Assembly (NCBI GenBank): GCA_025056965.1
Contig: JANWVF010000041.1
Coordinates: 1-46,119 of the forward strand
Direction of reading: 5' to 3'
Length of the DNA: 46,119 nt
Origin: Thermoflexales bacterium
Lineage (GTDB): Bacteria > Chloroflexota > Anaerolineae > J036 > Brachytrichaceae
The position numbers and the translations under genes were made by a program. Under the pieces are notes generated by a model. It was not told the origin of the DNA, made no database searches, and saw only the letters and a list, made by a program, of their open reading frames with translations. Positions within the stretch are counted from its first letter, which is position 1; the number at the start of each line of letters is the position of its first letter. Below are positions 16,545 to 24,262 of the stretch, one piece after another.

Positions 16545-17972
16545 TCATCGCTGCTCGTTGCCGGCTGCCCTGGCCGCTATGTCCAGCCTCTGGCCTTGCG
16601 GCGTAGGCTGTGGCGTCGGCGTATTGGCGAGGACTGGTTCGCGTGTGGCCGTGGGCTGTGGCGTTGGGGTGTCAACGAAAACCGGCCGGCGCGTCGGCGT
16701 GGCCGTAGCCGTTCCCCCCGCGGTCACCGTCGCGTCTGAGGTCGGTGTTGGTGAAGCCGATGGTGTGGGCGTCGCAGCCTGGGTCGGTGTTGAGGTCGGC
16801 GTAGGTGTTTCTGTCGGCGTGGCGGTGGGCGTAGGCGTGAGTGATGGCGTCGGTGTGGGCGATGCTGTGGGCGTTGGTGTTGGCGCAGGTGCGTCGGTGG
16901 GTGTATTGGCCGGCGCAGATGTCATTGTAGCCGTGGCTAATCCCCTCGCATCGGGCGCTGCCGTCGCCTGCCCGTTGCCGAATAGTCCTACCGGAGTCGC
17001 AGTCTCACTTGTCGAGCCGCCCGGCAGCGTGCCCAGCGCGCTGGCCAGCATAAGTCCGATGCCACCGCACAACACAAAGGTCACGAAGATTAATCCAGCG
17101 ATGGCGCCGACGTGAGCGCCACGGATAGGCGTCTGGCCGATGCTGATGCTGGGCGAGCGACGACGAGCGCGGCGGATGTCGCGCCGGAATTCCTCGACCG
17201 ACTGGTAACGCTCGGTAATGTCCAGGCGAGTGGCTTTCTCGATCGCGTCGGCCAGCGCCTTGCTCACCTCTTTCAGGTCGGGGTGAACCATGTCTGCGCG
17301 CGGCAGCATAAACGGAGTTAAGCTGGGATCGTAGCCGGTGAGAGCGTAGAGCAACGTCGCGCCGAGTGAGTAGATATCGCTGTAGGGTCCGGTTTGGACG
17401 TTGCCGTATTGCTCAGGTGCGGCGTAGCCCGTCGTCCCAAGCGGTTCGGTATCTGCCGTCTTTCCGATCTTGACGGTGCGCGCGATGCCGAAATCAATCA
17501 GCTTGATCCGACCGCCGGGCGAGATGATGATGTTGCCGGGCGTCAGGTCGCGATAGATGACCGGGGGCGTCCGGCTGTGCAGATAGCTGAGCACGTCGCA
17601 CAGCTGCTCGGCCAGGTCGAGCACCTGCTCTTCCGGCAGGCCGAAGGCCTCTAGCTGCAGGCGTTGATGCAGCGTTTCACCCTCGGCATATTCGGTGATC
17701 AGCAACGGGACATCCCCGTTCAGCACGTACTCGATCACCTGGATGATGCCGGGGTGGTGAAGTTGGGCCAGCATCCGCGCGGACGCTTCGAACTGCTGGA
17801 GTGCCGCTTCGCGCGAGGCCGGCGTGCCCGCGCCGATTTTGAATTCCTTCACCACCACGCGATGGCCGAATGCCCGCTCATCTGTGGCGAGGTAGACGAT
17901 GGACTGGCCGCCCTCGGCGATCTTCTCGACGATGCGGTAGCGTCCGTTGACGAGCTGGCCGGTGACAAGCAT
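16545..17972 (-). CDS. Membrane Ser/Thr protein kinase with Thr/Pro stalk only (kinase 2)
   Basis: The 475-residue paralogue of kinase 1 is similar throughout the kinase domain: EGGQSIVY loop, Lys42, helix-C Glu62, YRDLTPGN (Asp142, Thr144 in the usual Lys position, Asn147), DFG (160-162) and GTTGYAAPE. A transmembrane helix (about 287-311) and a TP-rich tail (about 340-465) follow, but there is no folded ectodomain: the protein ends soon after the stalk. It probably arose by tandem duplication with loss or gain of the sensor domain, and may act as a heteromeric partner of kinase 1. It is 57 nt after the zinc-ribbon FHA gene. Confidence 0.92.
   Translation of the reverse strand: MLVTGQLVNGRYRIVEKIAEGGQSIVYLATDERAFGHRVVVKEFKIGAGTPASREAALQQFEASARMLAQLHHPGIIQVIEYVLNGDVPLLITEYAEGETLHQRLQLEAFGLPEEQVLDLAEQLCDVLSYLHSRTPPVIYRDLTPGNIIISPGGRIKLIDFGIARTVKIGKTADTEPLGTTGYAAPEQYGNVQTGPYSDIYSLGATLLYALTGYDPSLTPFMLPRADMVHPDLKEVSKALADAIEKATRLDITERYQSVEEFRRDIRRARRRSPSISIGQTPIRGAHVGAIAGLIFVTFVLCGGIGLMLASALGTLPGGSTSETATPVGLFGNGQATAAPDARGLATATMTSAPANTPTDAPAPTPTPTASPTPTPSLTPTPTATPTETPTPTSTPTQAATPTPSASPTPTSDATVTAGGTATATPTRRPVFVDTPTPQPTATREPVLANTPTPQPTPQGQRLDIAARAAGNEQR
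16593..16925 (-). repeat. Thr/Pro-rich low-complexity repeat in kinase 2
   Basis: About 110 codons of TP-rich repeats with the longer units VFVDTPTPQPTATREP and VLANTPTPQPTP near the end, an imperfect tandem duplication. Equivalent in position to the stalk of kinase 1, though separately expanded. Confidence 0.8.
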
Positions 17973-18029
17973 GGCGATTGATTCGGCGGGCGCGTTCTCG
18001 CCGTCGAGTGCCCTGCCTTCCCAGATGGC

Positions 18030-18605
18030 CTAGCTTTGCACGATGTCGAACCTGACGACGCAGCGGCCCAGCTCGATCCGGTCGCCCGGACACAGTAGCA
18101 CGGGCTGCCCGGTTTCGATGCGTGTGCCGTTGATGCTGGTCCAATTCGTCGTCGTGAGGCTGACGATTACCGGTTGATTGCCGGCAGTGAGCATGATGCG
18201 CGCGTGCCGCCGGGAAACGGTGCGATCCGGGTCGTAGGGCGTCAGGTCAACGTCAGGCCGGACGCCGTTGACAGGGTCCTCTCGACCGATCAGCCAAGTG
18301 TTCGTCGGATTCGGCGGGAGGTGAATGATCGTGCCGTTGCTGCTGATCAGTCGCAGCGCGGTGCTTACGGGTGACTGTTCGATGACCGGGCGGGCAGGTG
18401 CAGCCGGCTGCGGCTTCGGCGGTGCAACTGCTTCGAGGGGTGCACCGCACTCCCCGCAGAACTTGCTGTCGGCCGGGTTGACGTGTCCGCACTGCGCGCA
18501 GGTCAGGTTAACGACCGTCAGCACCGGCCCGCTCAAGCGCGTTCCGCACCGGCTGCAAAAGTTCGCTCCCTCGGCTTGCTCTGCACCACAATTCGGGCAA
18601 ATCAT
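18030..18605 (-). CDS. Double zinc-ribbon FHA protein
   Basis: The 191-residue protein has two tandem zinc ribbons: Cys3, Cys6, Cys17, Cys20 and Cys36, Cys39, Cys50, Cys53, a Pro/Ala linker, and a C-terminal FHA domain (about 85-188). FHA signatures are the GRED turn, SRRHARI (phosphothreonine-binding Ser/Arg/His) and the SINGTRI loop. FHA domains bind phosphothreonine, so this is a soluble reader for the adjacent kinases; its TP-rich neighbours are candidate ligands. No signal peptide. Gene order is VWA-FHA gene, this gene, kinase 2, kinase 1. Confidence 0.9.
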   Translation of the reverse strand: MICPNCGAEQAEGANFCSRCGTRLSGPVLTVVNLTCAQCGHVNPADSKFCGECGAPLEAVAPPKPQPAAPARPVIEQSPVSTALRLISSNGTIIHLPPNPTNTWLIGREDPVNGVRPDVDLTPYDPDRTVSRRHARIMLTAGNQPVIVSLTTTNWTSINGTRIETGQPVLLCPGDRIELGRCVVRFDIVQS

Positions 18606-18637
18606 CTGGCGTACTCCTCGTTACGTGCACAGGACGC

Positions 18638-20584
18638 CTAAGAGTTCAGCCGTTGCGTCTTCCGACCTTGCTGAAAGATCAGCTTTGTCATGCCGACTTC
18701 GATCTCGGCGTCCTCCGGCAGCGGCGTGCGCGTCTTGATCGGAAGTGGCATGCGATTCACGCGCGTGCCGTTCGCCGTGCCCTCATCGAGGATGTAGAAC
18801 TGTTGCGTGACCGGGTCGCGCGTGATCTGGAAGTGACGGCTCGACACATAAGGGTCGCTCATGAGCACGACTTCGCACTGCGAGGGGTCGCGCCCGACCC
18901 AGACCGTGTCCGATCCGACCGGCAACGACGCGCCGGTCATCGGCCCCGATACCACCTTGAGCTCGGCGATCGGTTGGCGGTTCAGGCCTAGCCGCTGAGT
19001 GACCATGCGGATGCCGCTTTGTACGCTCTTTGACATGTTGGCGCGCAGCACGGCGAACTGGTCGCTGTAGCGGCGGTTCATGATGATCAGTGCCACAATC
19101 AACCCAAGCGTGATGATCGCCAAGCCGCACAGGCTGGCGGCCAGGGCGGTGTTTTGGCGCAGCCATTGGTCAAACGAGGGCGCCTCAGTTGGCACGAAGG
19201 GTACTGCCGGCACCGAGGCGACCTGCAGCGTCGTGCGCACTGATGGGCTGTTGCTCGTGGTCTCCAGATACGAATCGGTCGCTACGGCCTGGAAGGCATA
19301 GGGGAGCGTCTTGGTGACTACGCTGCGGTCCTCCTTCGGCGGTTGCCAGACCAGCTCGTAGGGTGGGGCATCCACCCGACCGATGGATGTGCCGTTGGCG
19401 AAGAACTCCACGCTCACATCGCGCACTCGCCCATCGGGGAATTCCACCTGCGCGACAATCGTGATCGGTGGCGCGGGTTCAGCAGTCTCCTGGAAGAAAG
19501 TTGTGCCCTCTTGGGGAGCGAGCAGCTTGACCGTCGGTGCTCGGAGCGTGGATGCGAAGCGCACCTCTGCCGTGTCGCTGCCGAGCTGGGTGTTCACCGT
19601 CAGCCGCGCCGAGTGCTCACCGGCCGGCTTGATGCTGGTGAAGCGCAAGATGTACTGCGACCGCTGCGAGTCTATGCGGTTATACATCGCGCGCAGTTGC
19701 TCCTCGGCTTGTTGCAGCGGCACGCTCGAGTCCAGCAGCACGTATCCGCCGTTGGTTTGCGCCGCCAGCGCGCTCATGTTGGTGAATTCGCGCGGGCTGC
19801 GCTGGTTGACTTGCACGGCGAAGATCGAAATGCTGGCCTCGTTAGCCCGCCGCAAGATGTCACCTCGGATGCCCTCATCGCTGAACTTGTTGTCTGCGCC
19901 GTCTGAGAACAACAGGATGATCTTCCGCCGCTGCGCGAGCGCATCGCGGATGGCGACGTCGGGATTGCGCGCCAGCAAATTCACCGCCTGGTTGAGGCCG
20001 TCGAAGAGCGCCGACGTGCGCTCGACCGGTAGCTGAGGAATCGCTTCCAATCGAGCCTTGATCCCATCCAGATCGGTAGTGGGCGGGATGAGTTCGGCAA
20101 ACTTGTTGTCGCCCGTGCCGGTGGTCACAACCAAGCCGACGTAATCTTTGCCGGCGCTGTTGGCTGCCAAGGCCTGCATGAACTGTTGCGCGACGCGGCG
20201 CACGTTCTCGGTGTTGACCACGTTGTAGTCGCGCGTGTTGTTGAGGCCGGCCAGGTCGGCCACGATCACGACGCCGACGCCGGCGTTGTCGGATTCAACG
20301 CTGCTGATTGGGATGGGGCTGTTATCCGCAAGGTTGGTGAGCGTGAAATTCTGTTGCGTGAGTCCGGTCGCTGCGCTGCCGTCCGGCCACACGACGGATG
20401 CCGTGATGGTGTACTCCGGCGCGCGAGTGTTGTCCACCTGTTTCACCTCGAGCGTGGGGCCACCGGTTTGGGCGCCCGCCGCACGAGGCGGGAGCGCAGC
20501 CCCTAAGATGAGCGTGCCCAGTGCAGCGATCGCAAGCACGCGCAGCCAGTTGAGCTTGATTATTCCTACATTCTTCTTGATCAT
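18638..20584 (-). CDS. Exported VWA domain, transmembrane helix and cytosolic FHA domain protein
   Basis: The 648-residue protein has a signal peptide (about 12-38), a von Willebrand A domain (about 104-300), an Ig-like beta domain (350-455), a transmembrane helix (480-502) and a C-terminal FHA domain (540-640; GRD 564-566, SSRH 581-584, NGT 605-607). The MIDAS is altered: the usual D-x-S-x-S is VADLAGLNN (Asp110 kept, both Ser lost), while LFSDGADN (225-232) is present. The topology places the VWA outside and the phosphothreonine reader inside, so it could join an extracellular ligand to phosphorylated kinase or partner in the cytoplasm. The ribosome site is weak (GAGATTAAAG). Confidence 0.9.
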   Translation of the reverse strand: MIKKNVGIIKLNWLRVLAIAALGTLILGAALPPRAAGAQTGGPTLEVKQVDNTRAPEYTITASVVWPDGSAATGLTQQNFTLTNLADNSPIPISSVESDNAGVGVVIVADLAGLNNTRDYNVVNTENVRRVAQQFMQALAANSAGKDYVGLVVTTGTGDNKFAELIPPTTDLDGIKARLEAIPQLPVERTSALFDGLNQAVNLLARNPDVAIRDALAQRRKIILLFSDGADNKFSDEGIRGDILRRANEASISIFAVQVNQRSPREFTNMSALAAQTNGGYVLLDSSVPLQQAEEQLRAMYNRIDSQRSQYILRFTSIKPAGEHSARLTVNTQLGSDTAEVRFASTLRAPTVKLLAPQEGTTFFQETAEPAPPITIVAQVEFPDGRVRDVSVEFFANGTSIGRVDAPPYELVWQPPKEDRSVVTKTLPYAFQAVATDSYLETTSNSPSVRTTLQVASVPAVPFVPTEAPSFDQWLRQNTALAASLCGLAIITLGLIVALIIMNRRYSDQFAVLRANMSKSVQSGIRMVTQRLGLNRQPIAELKVVSGPMTGASLPVGSDTVWVGRDPSQCEVVLMSDPYVSSRHFQITRDPVTQQFYILDEGTANGTRVNRMPLPIKTRTPLPEDAEIEVGMTKLIFQQGRKTQRLNS

Positions 20585-20741
20585 CTTTAATCTCAGCTAC
20601 TTCTTATGGATCAAGTCGGCGAATCTTGCGCCGGCCCTCGAATGAGCGTCGGGAACTCAGAAAACTGTCGCCTTCCCACAAGAAGGCCACGCGAACGTGA
20701 TGCGATTCGCGCGGTCTAGCAAGGTTATTCTAACCAAATTC
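20585..20741 (-). other. Gap between the PP2C and VWA-FHA genes with two stem-loops
   Basis: This 157-nt gap is the largest within the island. Just after the PP2C stop lies GGTTA-TTC-TAACC (plus strand about 20723-20735). Further along, GCCTTC (20670-20675) pairs with GAAGGC (20682-20687), followed on the minus strand by GACAGTTTTCT. This could be a weak terminator or attenuator that lowers expression of the five distal genes relative to the three proximal genes, or the site of a second promoter. No clear -10/-35 pair is seen. Confidence 0.4.
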
Positions 20742-22265
20742 TCACAAAAACTTTCCGATTGCAACGGCGATGTTGTCCTCACCTCCGTTCGCATTAGCCA
20801 AATCCACGAGGCGGTCGCAGGCGATCTGTGCGTTCGACGAAAAGATCAACACATCTCGCATCGCCTCGTCACGCACCATCTCCCATAACCCGTCCGAGCA
20901 CACCATCAGCCAGTCGCCTGGCTGCAGGGGCACCGGCTCGTGCGCGTCGGATATGCCGGTCTTCGGATCGCCGAGCGACCGGTAGATCAGACTGCGTTCG
21001 GGATGCGTGTAGCGGTCTTCGTCGCGCAGCAGGCCGGCATCCACGAGCGACTGGACGAGTGAATGGTCTTTCGAGAGCCGGATGAGTGGACTGTCCTCGC
21101 TCGAGCGCCACAAGTAGATGCGGCTGTCGCCGACATTTCCCAGATAGGCTTTGCCATCTACCACCAGGGCGAAAGCGAGCGTGGCGCCCATCTGATTCCC
21201 GCGCCGCTCCCCCTCGGCCACGATCAAATTGTTGATGTCCTTGACCGTACGCTGCACCCAGGCGTTAATCTCGGCCGGCGAGAGCTTCTTGCCGGATGCG
21301 AACAGCTGTTGTGCTGCCTCGGTCAAGGCGCGAATGGCCAGCTCGCTGGCGACCTCGCCGGCTTCCACGCCCCCCATCCCGTCGGCGACTGCCAGCAATA
21401 TCGGCTTGCGCCGTGGCTGGCCCTCGCCTGCCGCGCCTGTCGTGATCTCAATGGCGCATACGCTGTCCTCATTATCGGCGCGCACCATGCCGGTGCTGGT
21501 GGCGTGGCCGAGTTCGGCCTCCAGCCCATCGCCATGATGGGCGGAGTCGGCCTTGACGCGCCGCAGTCCGCTCAGCAACATCGCCGCGTTAATTCGCTCG
21601 TGTGGGTCGGCTGCGCGACGCAGCGCATATCGCACGTGCGACTGCGCGTCAACCAGCCGAGTATGCGCCAGTGCCGCGCACAATGCTCGCACGTCGGCAT
21701 ACGCTGCTTCTGGCTCGTCTTCCAGCAGAACCAGCGCGCCGAGGTTGCGCCAGTGTGCGCCTGCCGAATTCACGCCGATGTGTCGCATCACGGCGTCCTC
21801 GTCGGTCAATCTAAAAGCCACGCCGCAACTGTGCAAGATGTCCAGCCCTTCGACTAACTGCTCGAACCAGATCTCCCATTGGCGCTTCGGCTGCTGGTTT
21901 AGCCAAGCCACGCTCATCAGGTCTGGCGCAACGACCTCGGGCACGTAATACCGGATGACCCGGTCGAACCAGCCCATCTCGAACATCGGCAGCAGGCGTG
22001 CCAAGTAAGGGGACGGCTTTTGTTCGAGCCGTTCGCTCAGCGTGAGCGTGCCGGCCAGATCCAGCAGTGCCAACCCCTCGTGCAACAAGAAGCACGCCGA
22101 GCCATCGGCGGCGACAGCCTCATAGCTGCGCGAGCGGCTGTTTGCGTGCAGGCCTTCGTCGAAGGCAGTAATGATGTATGACGTGTTGCGCGTCGCATCG
22201 GTTACATATTCGCCGATCGGCAGCGGATCCGAAGCCGTGGAGAGCGTAGCAGTCGAAAGGGTCAT
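20742..22265 (-). CDS. Pseudokinase-PP2C fusion protein phosphatase
   Basis: The C-terminal half (about 250-507) is a PP2C-type Ser/Thr phosphatase with its metal-binding residues intact: RADNEDS (262-268), DGMGG (295-299), GNVGDSR (376-382), SDGLWE (457-462) and GGEDN (494-498). The N-terminal 240 residues resemble a degenerate protein kinase C-lobe: LHSCGVAFRLTDEDAVM (144-160) in place of the H-x-x-x-x-x-H-R-D-L-K-P-x-N-x-x loop, ADVRALCAALAH (190-201) in place of the D-x-Y-S-L-G helix, and DPHERINAAMLLSGL (220-234) in place of the closing helix. No catalytic Asp, Lys or DFG remains. It is 17 nt after the small FHA gene. Confidence 0.88.
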   Translation of the reverse strand: MTLSTATLSTASDPLPIGEYVTDATRNTSYIITAFDEGLHANSRSRSYEAVAADGSACFLLHEGLALLDLAGTLTLSERLEQKPSPYLARLLPMFEMGWFDRVIRYYVPEVVAPDLMSVAWLNQQPKRQWEIWFEQLVEGLDILHSCGVAFRLTDEDAVMRHIGVNSAGAHWRNLGALVLLEDEPEAAYADVRALCAALAHTRLVDAQSHVRYALRRAADPHERINAAMLLSGLRRVKADSAHHGDGLEAELGHATSTGMVRADNEDSVCAIEITTGAAGEGQPRRKPILLAVADGMGGVEAGEVASELAIRALTEAAQQLFASGKKLSPAEINAWVQRTVKDINNLIVAEGERRGNQMGATLAFALVVDGKAYLGNVGDSRIYLWRSSEDSPLIRLSKDHSLVQSLVDAGLLRDEDRYTHPERSLIYRSLGDPKTGISDAHEPVPLQPGDWLMVCSDGLWEMVRDEAMRDVLIFSSNAQIACDRLVDLANANGGEDNIAVAIGKFL

Positions 22266-22282
22266 TTAGGACGCATCCACCT

Positions 22283-22693
22283 TTAATTTTGCACCACAAA
22301 CTGGAAGACGGCCTGCTGCGATTTACCTAGCGAGATCGTCACCCCCGAGCGCAAACGATTATGCCGCGAGCGTCGGCCGTCCACAAACATGTGTTCGCCT
22401 TTGATCAAGCGCGCCTCCCATCCCATGCCGTCCGGCGTACGGACGATCTCAGCATGGTCTTCGACCAAGTCGTCCACCGACTTGCCGGTGATGCGATACC
22501 AAGACGTACGACCCAGGCGAATTGGCTCGGTCAACGGAAGGCGCTTGCTGCCGATCACCAGATATGCTGCCGGTGGCTTCGGCGTGCGACGACGCGAAAA
22601 CAACCCGAACAGACCGGCCAAGCCCCCCGCACCTAGCAGGATGACGTCGGCGCAGGCCGTAAACGTTTCGGGTGATGCAACGGGAGTGCTCAT
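22283..22693 (-). CDS. Small membrane-anchored FHA-like protein
   Basis: The 136-residue protein has a hydrophobic N-terminal segment (about 15-33, LLGAGGLAGLFGLF) and an FHA-like domain (about 44-134): IRLGRTSWYRI for the first Arg turn, EDHAEIV for the S-x-x-H strand with Ser replaced by Glu/Asp, and FVDGRRSRHNRL for the N-G-T loop with Asn lost. Phosphothreonine binding is therefore uncertain. Its ATG overlaps the stop of the degenerate PP2C gene (ATGA), implying coupled translation and perhaps a complex between the two. Confidence 0.78.
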   Translation of the reverse strand: MSTPVASPETFTACADVILLGAGGLAGLFGLFSRRRTPKPPAAYLVIGSKRLPLTEPIRLGRTSWYRITGKSVDDLVEDHAEIVRTPDGMGWEARLIKGEHMFVDGRRSRHNRLRSGVTISLGKSQQAVFQFVVQN

Positions 22694-23379
22694 CGGTTAA
22701 ATGATCTACCGAAGATGCTCGTGACCAATGAGCGTTGCGGCCCGAAGACGACGGCCCCCAAGGCCTCGCGCGCACCCTTCTCCTTTGCCATCTTCAGCAA
22801 GTGCTGCGCGGCGCTCTGCGGCGCACGTGAATACACGCTCAGCGCAATGTCGTACTCATCTAGCTTTTCGCTCAACGACGAGGTGCAAATCAGCATGCTA
22901 TCCTCTGGTTCTAGCTTGCGCTGAGCGGTGGGCTCCATGCGGATCGCATCAATGCGCCCGCTGGCCTGGATGCAGTAGCAGCGCACCGCGCCCGCGGCAA
23001 TGCCGTACCACTGGTTGCCGACTATTGCGGCGATCACGACGGATGGACGCACCGTCGCCTCATCGGTCTGCGCTCGGCTCTGGATTGGGCGGCTTGCCTT
23101 GTCAAGCGCAGCGCGCAGGGCGATCAGCCGATCCACGTCAGGTGGAACCTCCTCGTAGGCCTTGGTGATCTGCTCTATCAAGCGCTGGCCGGCCGATGGT
23201 TCGCCTTGGACATCGGCGATCGCCATCAGCAGCCCGCGCGGCGAGTTCAACGCGGCGCGCGCGTCCGGATGCGGACCGGCCGGGAAGACGGCAGCACCAA
23301 CCGCGCTGCCGAATGCGCTCCAACTCGCTTGCCAGCCTAGGCGCAGGCGAAATTGATCGAACCTTCGTCCGCCGAACAC
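22690..23379 (-). CDS. Degenerate PP2C-like protein (predicted pseudophosphatase)
   Basis: The 229-residue protein aligns along its length with PP2C landmarks but lacks the metal ligands. LLMAIADVQGEPSAGQ (50-65) stands for LLAVADGMGG-x-x-A-G, keeping Asp56 but losing the Gly-Met-Gly-Gly turn. GNQWYGIAAGAVRCYCIQ (121-138) stands for G-x-Y-x-x-N-V-G-D-S-R with Asp lost. LEPEDSMLICTSSLSEKL (156-173) stands for L-x-x-G-D-x-x-L-L-C-S-D-G-L with the Asp lost. KGAREALGAVV (201-211) stands for G-G-x-D-N-I-T-V-V with Asp and Asn lost. It probably binds rather than hydrolyses phosphoprotein. The start is a GTG with TAAACT 6 nt upstream and no Shine-Dalgarno sequence. Confidence 0.72.
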   Translation of the reverse strand: MFGGRRFDQFRLRLGWQASWSAFGSAVGAAVFPAGPHPDARAALNSPRGLLMAIADVQGEPSAGQRLIEQITKAYEEVPPDVDRLIALRAALDKASRPIQSRAQTDEATVRPSVVIAAIVGNQWYGIAAGAVRCYCIQASGRIDAIRMEPTAQRKLEPEDSMLICTSSLSEKLDEYDIALSVYSRAPQSAAQHLLKMAKEKGAREALGAVVFGPQRSLVTSIFGRSFNR

Positions 23380-23391
23380 ACGCTGAGTTTA
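23380..23391 (-). promoter_or_regulatory. TANNNT box at the head of the phosphorylation island
   Basis: TAAACT on the minus strand (23391-23386) ends 6 nt before the GTG start at 23379, matching the spacing seen upstream of hypF, hypA and the IclR gene. It lies in the 42-nt spacer after the Rid-family gene and may be the main promoter of the eight-gene island. Confidence 0.4.
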
Positions 23392-23421
23392 ACCCGCCCT
23401 GAGGAGATGTTCAACGGCGCG

Positions 23422-24189
23422 CTACAGGAAGAGTTCCTCGCTTGTCCCGCGCGCGTCCAGCTCGAACTCGATCTCCTGAATCGGCGGCTTGCTATACATC
23501 CAGTGCAGGCCGTAACGCGCTGCCGAGCCGATGCGCGCAAACACTGCCTCGTCCAGGTATCCGCCTTCCACGTGGGCCGTGTAAAGATTAACTTGCGTAG
23601 CGTCGTCCCAGGTCACCCCTAGCGCCTTCAGCGTCCGCTCGATCGCGTCCATCACGAACGCTGCCTTCTCGCGCATCGCGTCCGGCGTAGTCTCGCCGAC
23701 CCGCACGATGGATTCGCGAGTCGGTGGACCGTCCTTCAATTCGCCGGCGCCGGAGACAATAAACGCTTTGCGGTCGTCGGGGCGCGTACGCGGTGCGGTG
23801 TAGGTGAAGGCGAATAGACCCGGCTCGCTCGGCGCAACGGCCGCCGGGAGTGGCGCAACGTTGGTGCGCGTCATCGTCGCGCGCCCATCCTGCCGCAGGC
23901 CGTATCGGTCGAGCAGGGCGACGTAGGCCTGGTTGAACGCGCCGAATTCCTCGAACGTCAACGGCTGCGGCACGCGCACCTCCGCGCCGCATAGCGCAGC
24001 CATCGGCCGGCCGACGCTGGTCAGATGGCGTTCGATGGCTTCTAACCCTTGCGCCACGGGCATCACGTGGCGAAAGGTGGCGTGAATCAACACAAATCCC
24101 TCATCGGCGATCACGCCGCGGCAATATGTGCCGCTGCCTTCCAGGTAAGAGAAGTTGCCTTCGGGTCGGTGAATCATTGAGGCTCGCAT
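23422..24189 (-). CDS. Rid (YjgF/YER057c/UK114)-family protein, two-domain
   Basis: The 255-residue protein has an N-terminal domain (about 1-130) and a C-terminal Rid-like domain (about 135-255). The latter shows IVSGAGELKDG, TPDAMREKAAFVMDAIERTLKALGVTWDDATQVNLYTAH and a final IEFELDARG segment, matching the trimeric Rid fold. The residue equivalent to the RidA active-site Arg is not obvious, so imine deaminase activity is uncertain. Two-domain members include 2-aminomuconate-type deaminases. It is transcribed towards the phosphorylation island and is divergent from the hybrid histidine kinase. ATG 24177 is an alternative start. Confidence 0.7.
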   Translation of the reverse strand: MRASMIHRPEGNFSYLEGSGTYCRGVIADEGFVLIHATFRHVMPVAQGLEAIERHLTSVGRPMAALCGAEVRVPQPLTFEEFGAFNQAYVALLDRYGLRQDGRATMTRTNVAPLPAAVAPSEPGLFAFTYTAPRTRPDDRKAFIVSGAGELKDGPPTRESIVRVGETTPDAMREKAAFVMDAIERTLKALGVTWDDATQVNLYTAHVEGGYLDEAVFARIGSAARYGLHWMYSKPPIQEIEFELDARGTSEELFL

Positions 24190-24262
24190 ACAGCTTTAGG
24201 TATTATCTCGCAATTGCCCTGAGTGTGAGCAGATTTGCGTGGATCGTCGCCGGGAGGTTGAT

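Noticed and set aside
16390-17115. Second Val/Gly-rich open frame on the plus strand
   Set aside because: Mirror of the kinase 2 stalk; it overlaps a well supported kinase gene on the other strand.
13342-23379. Type VI secretion regulatory locus
   Set aside because: FHA, PP2C and kinase genes occur in such loci, but no Tss/Tag structural gene, Hcp, VgrG or ClpV is present, and the membrane kinases and VWA topology do not match.
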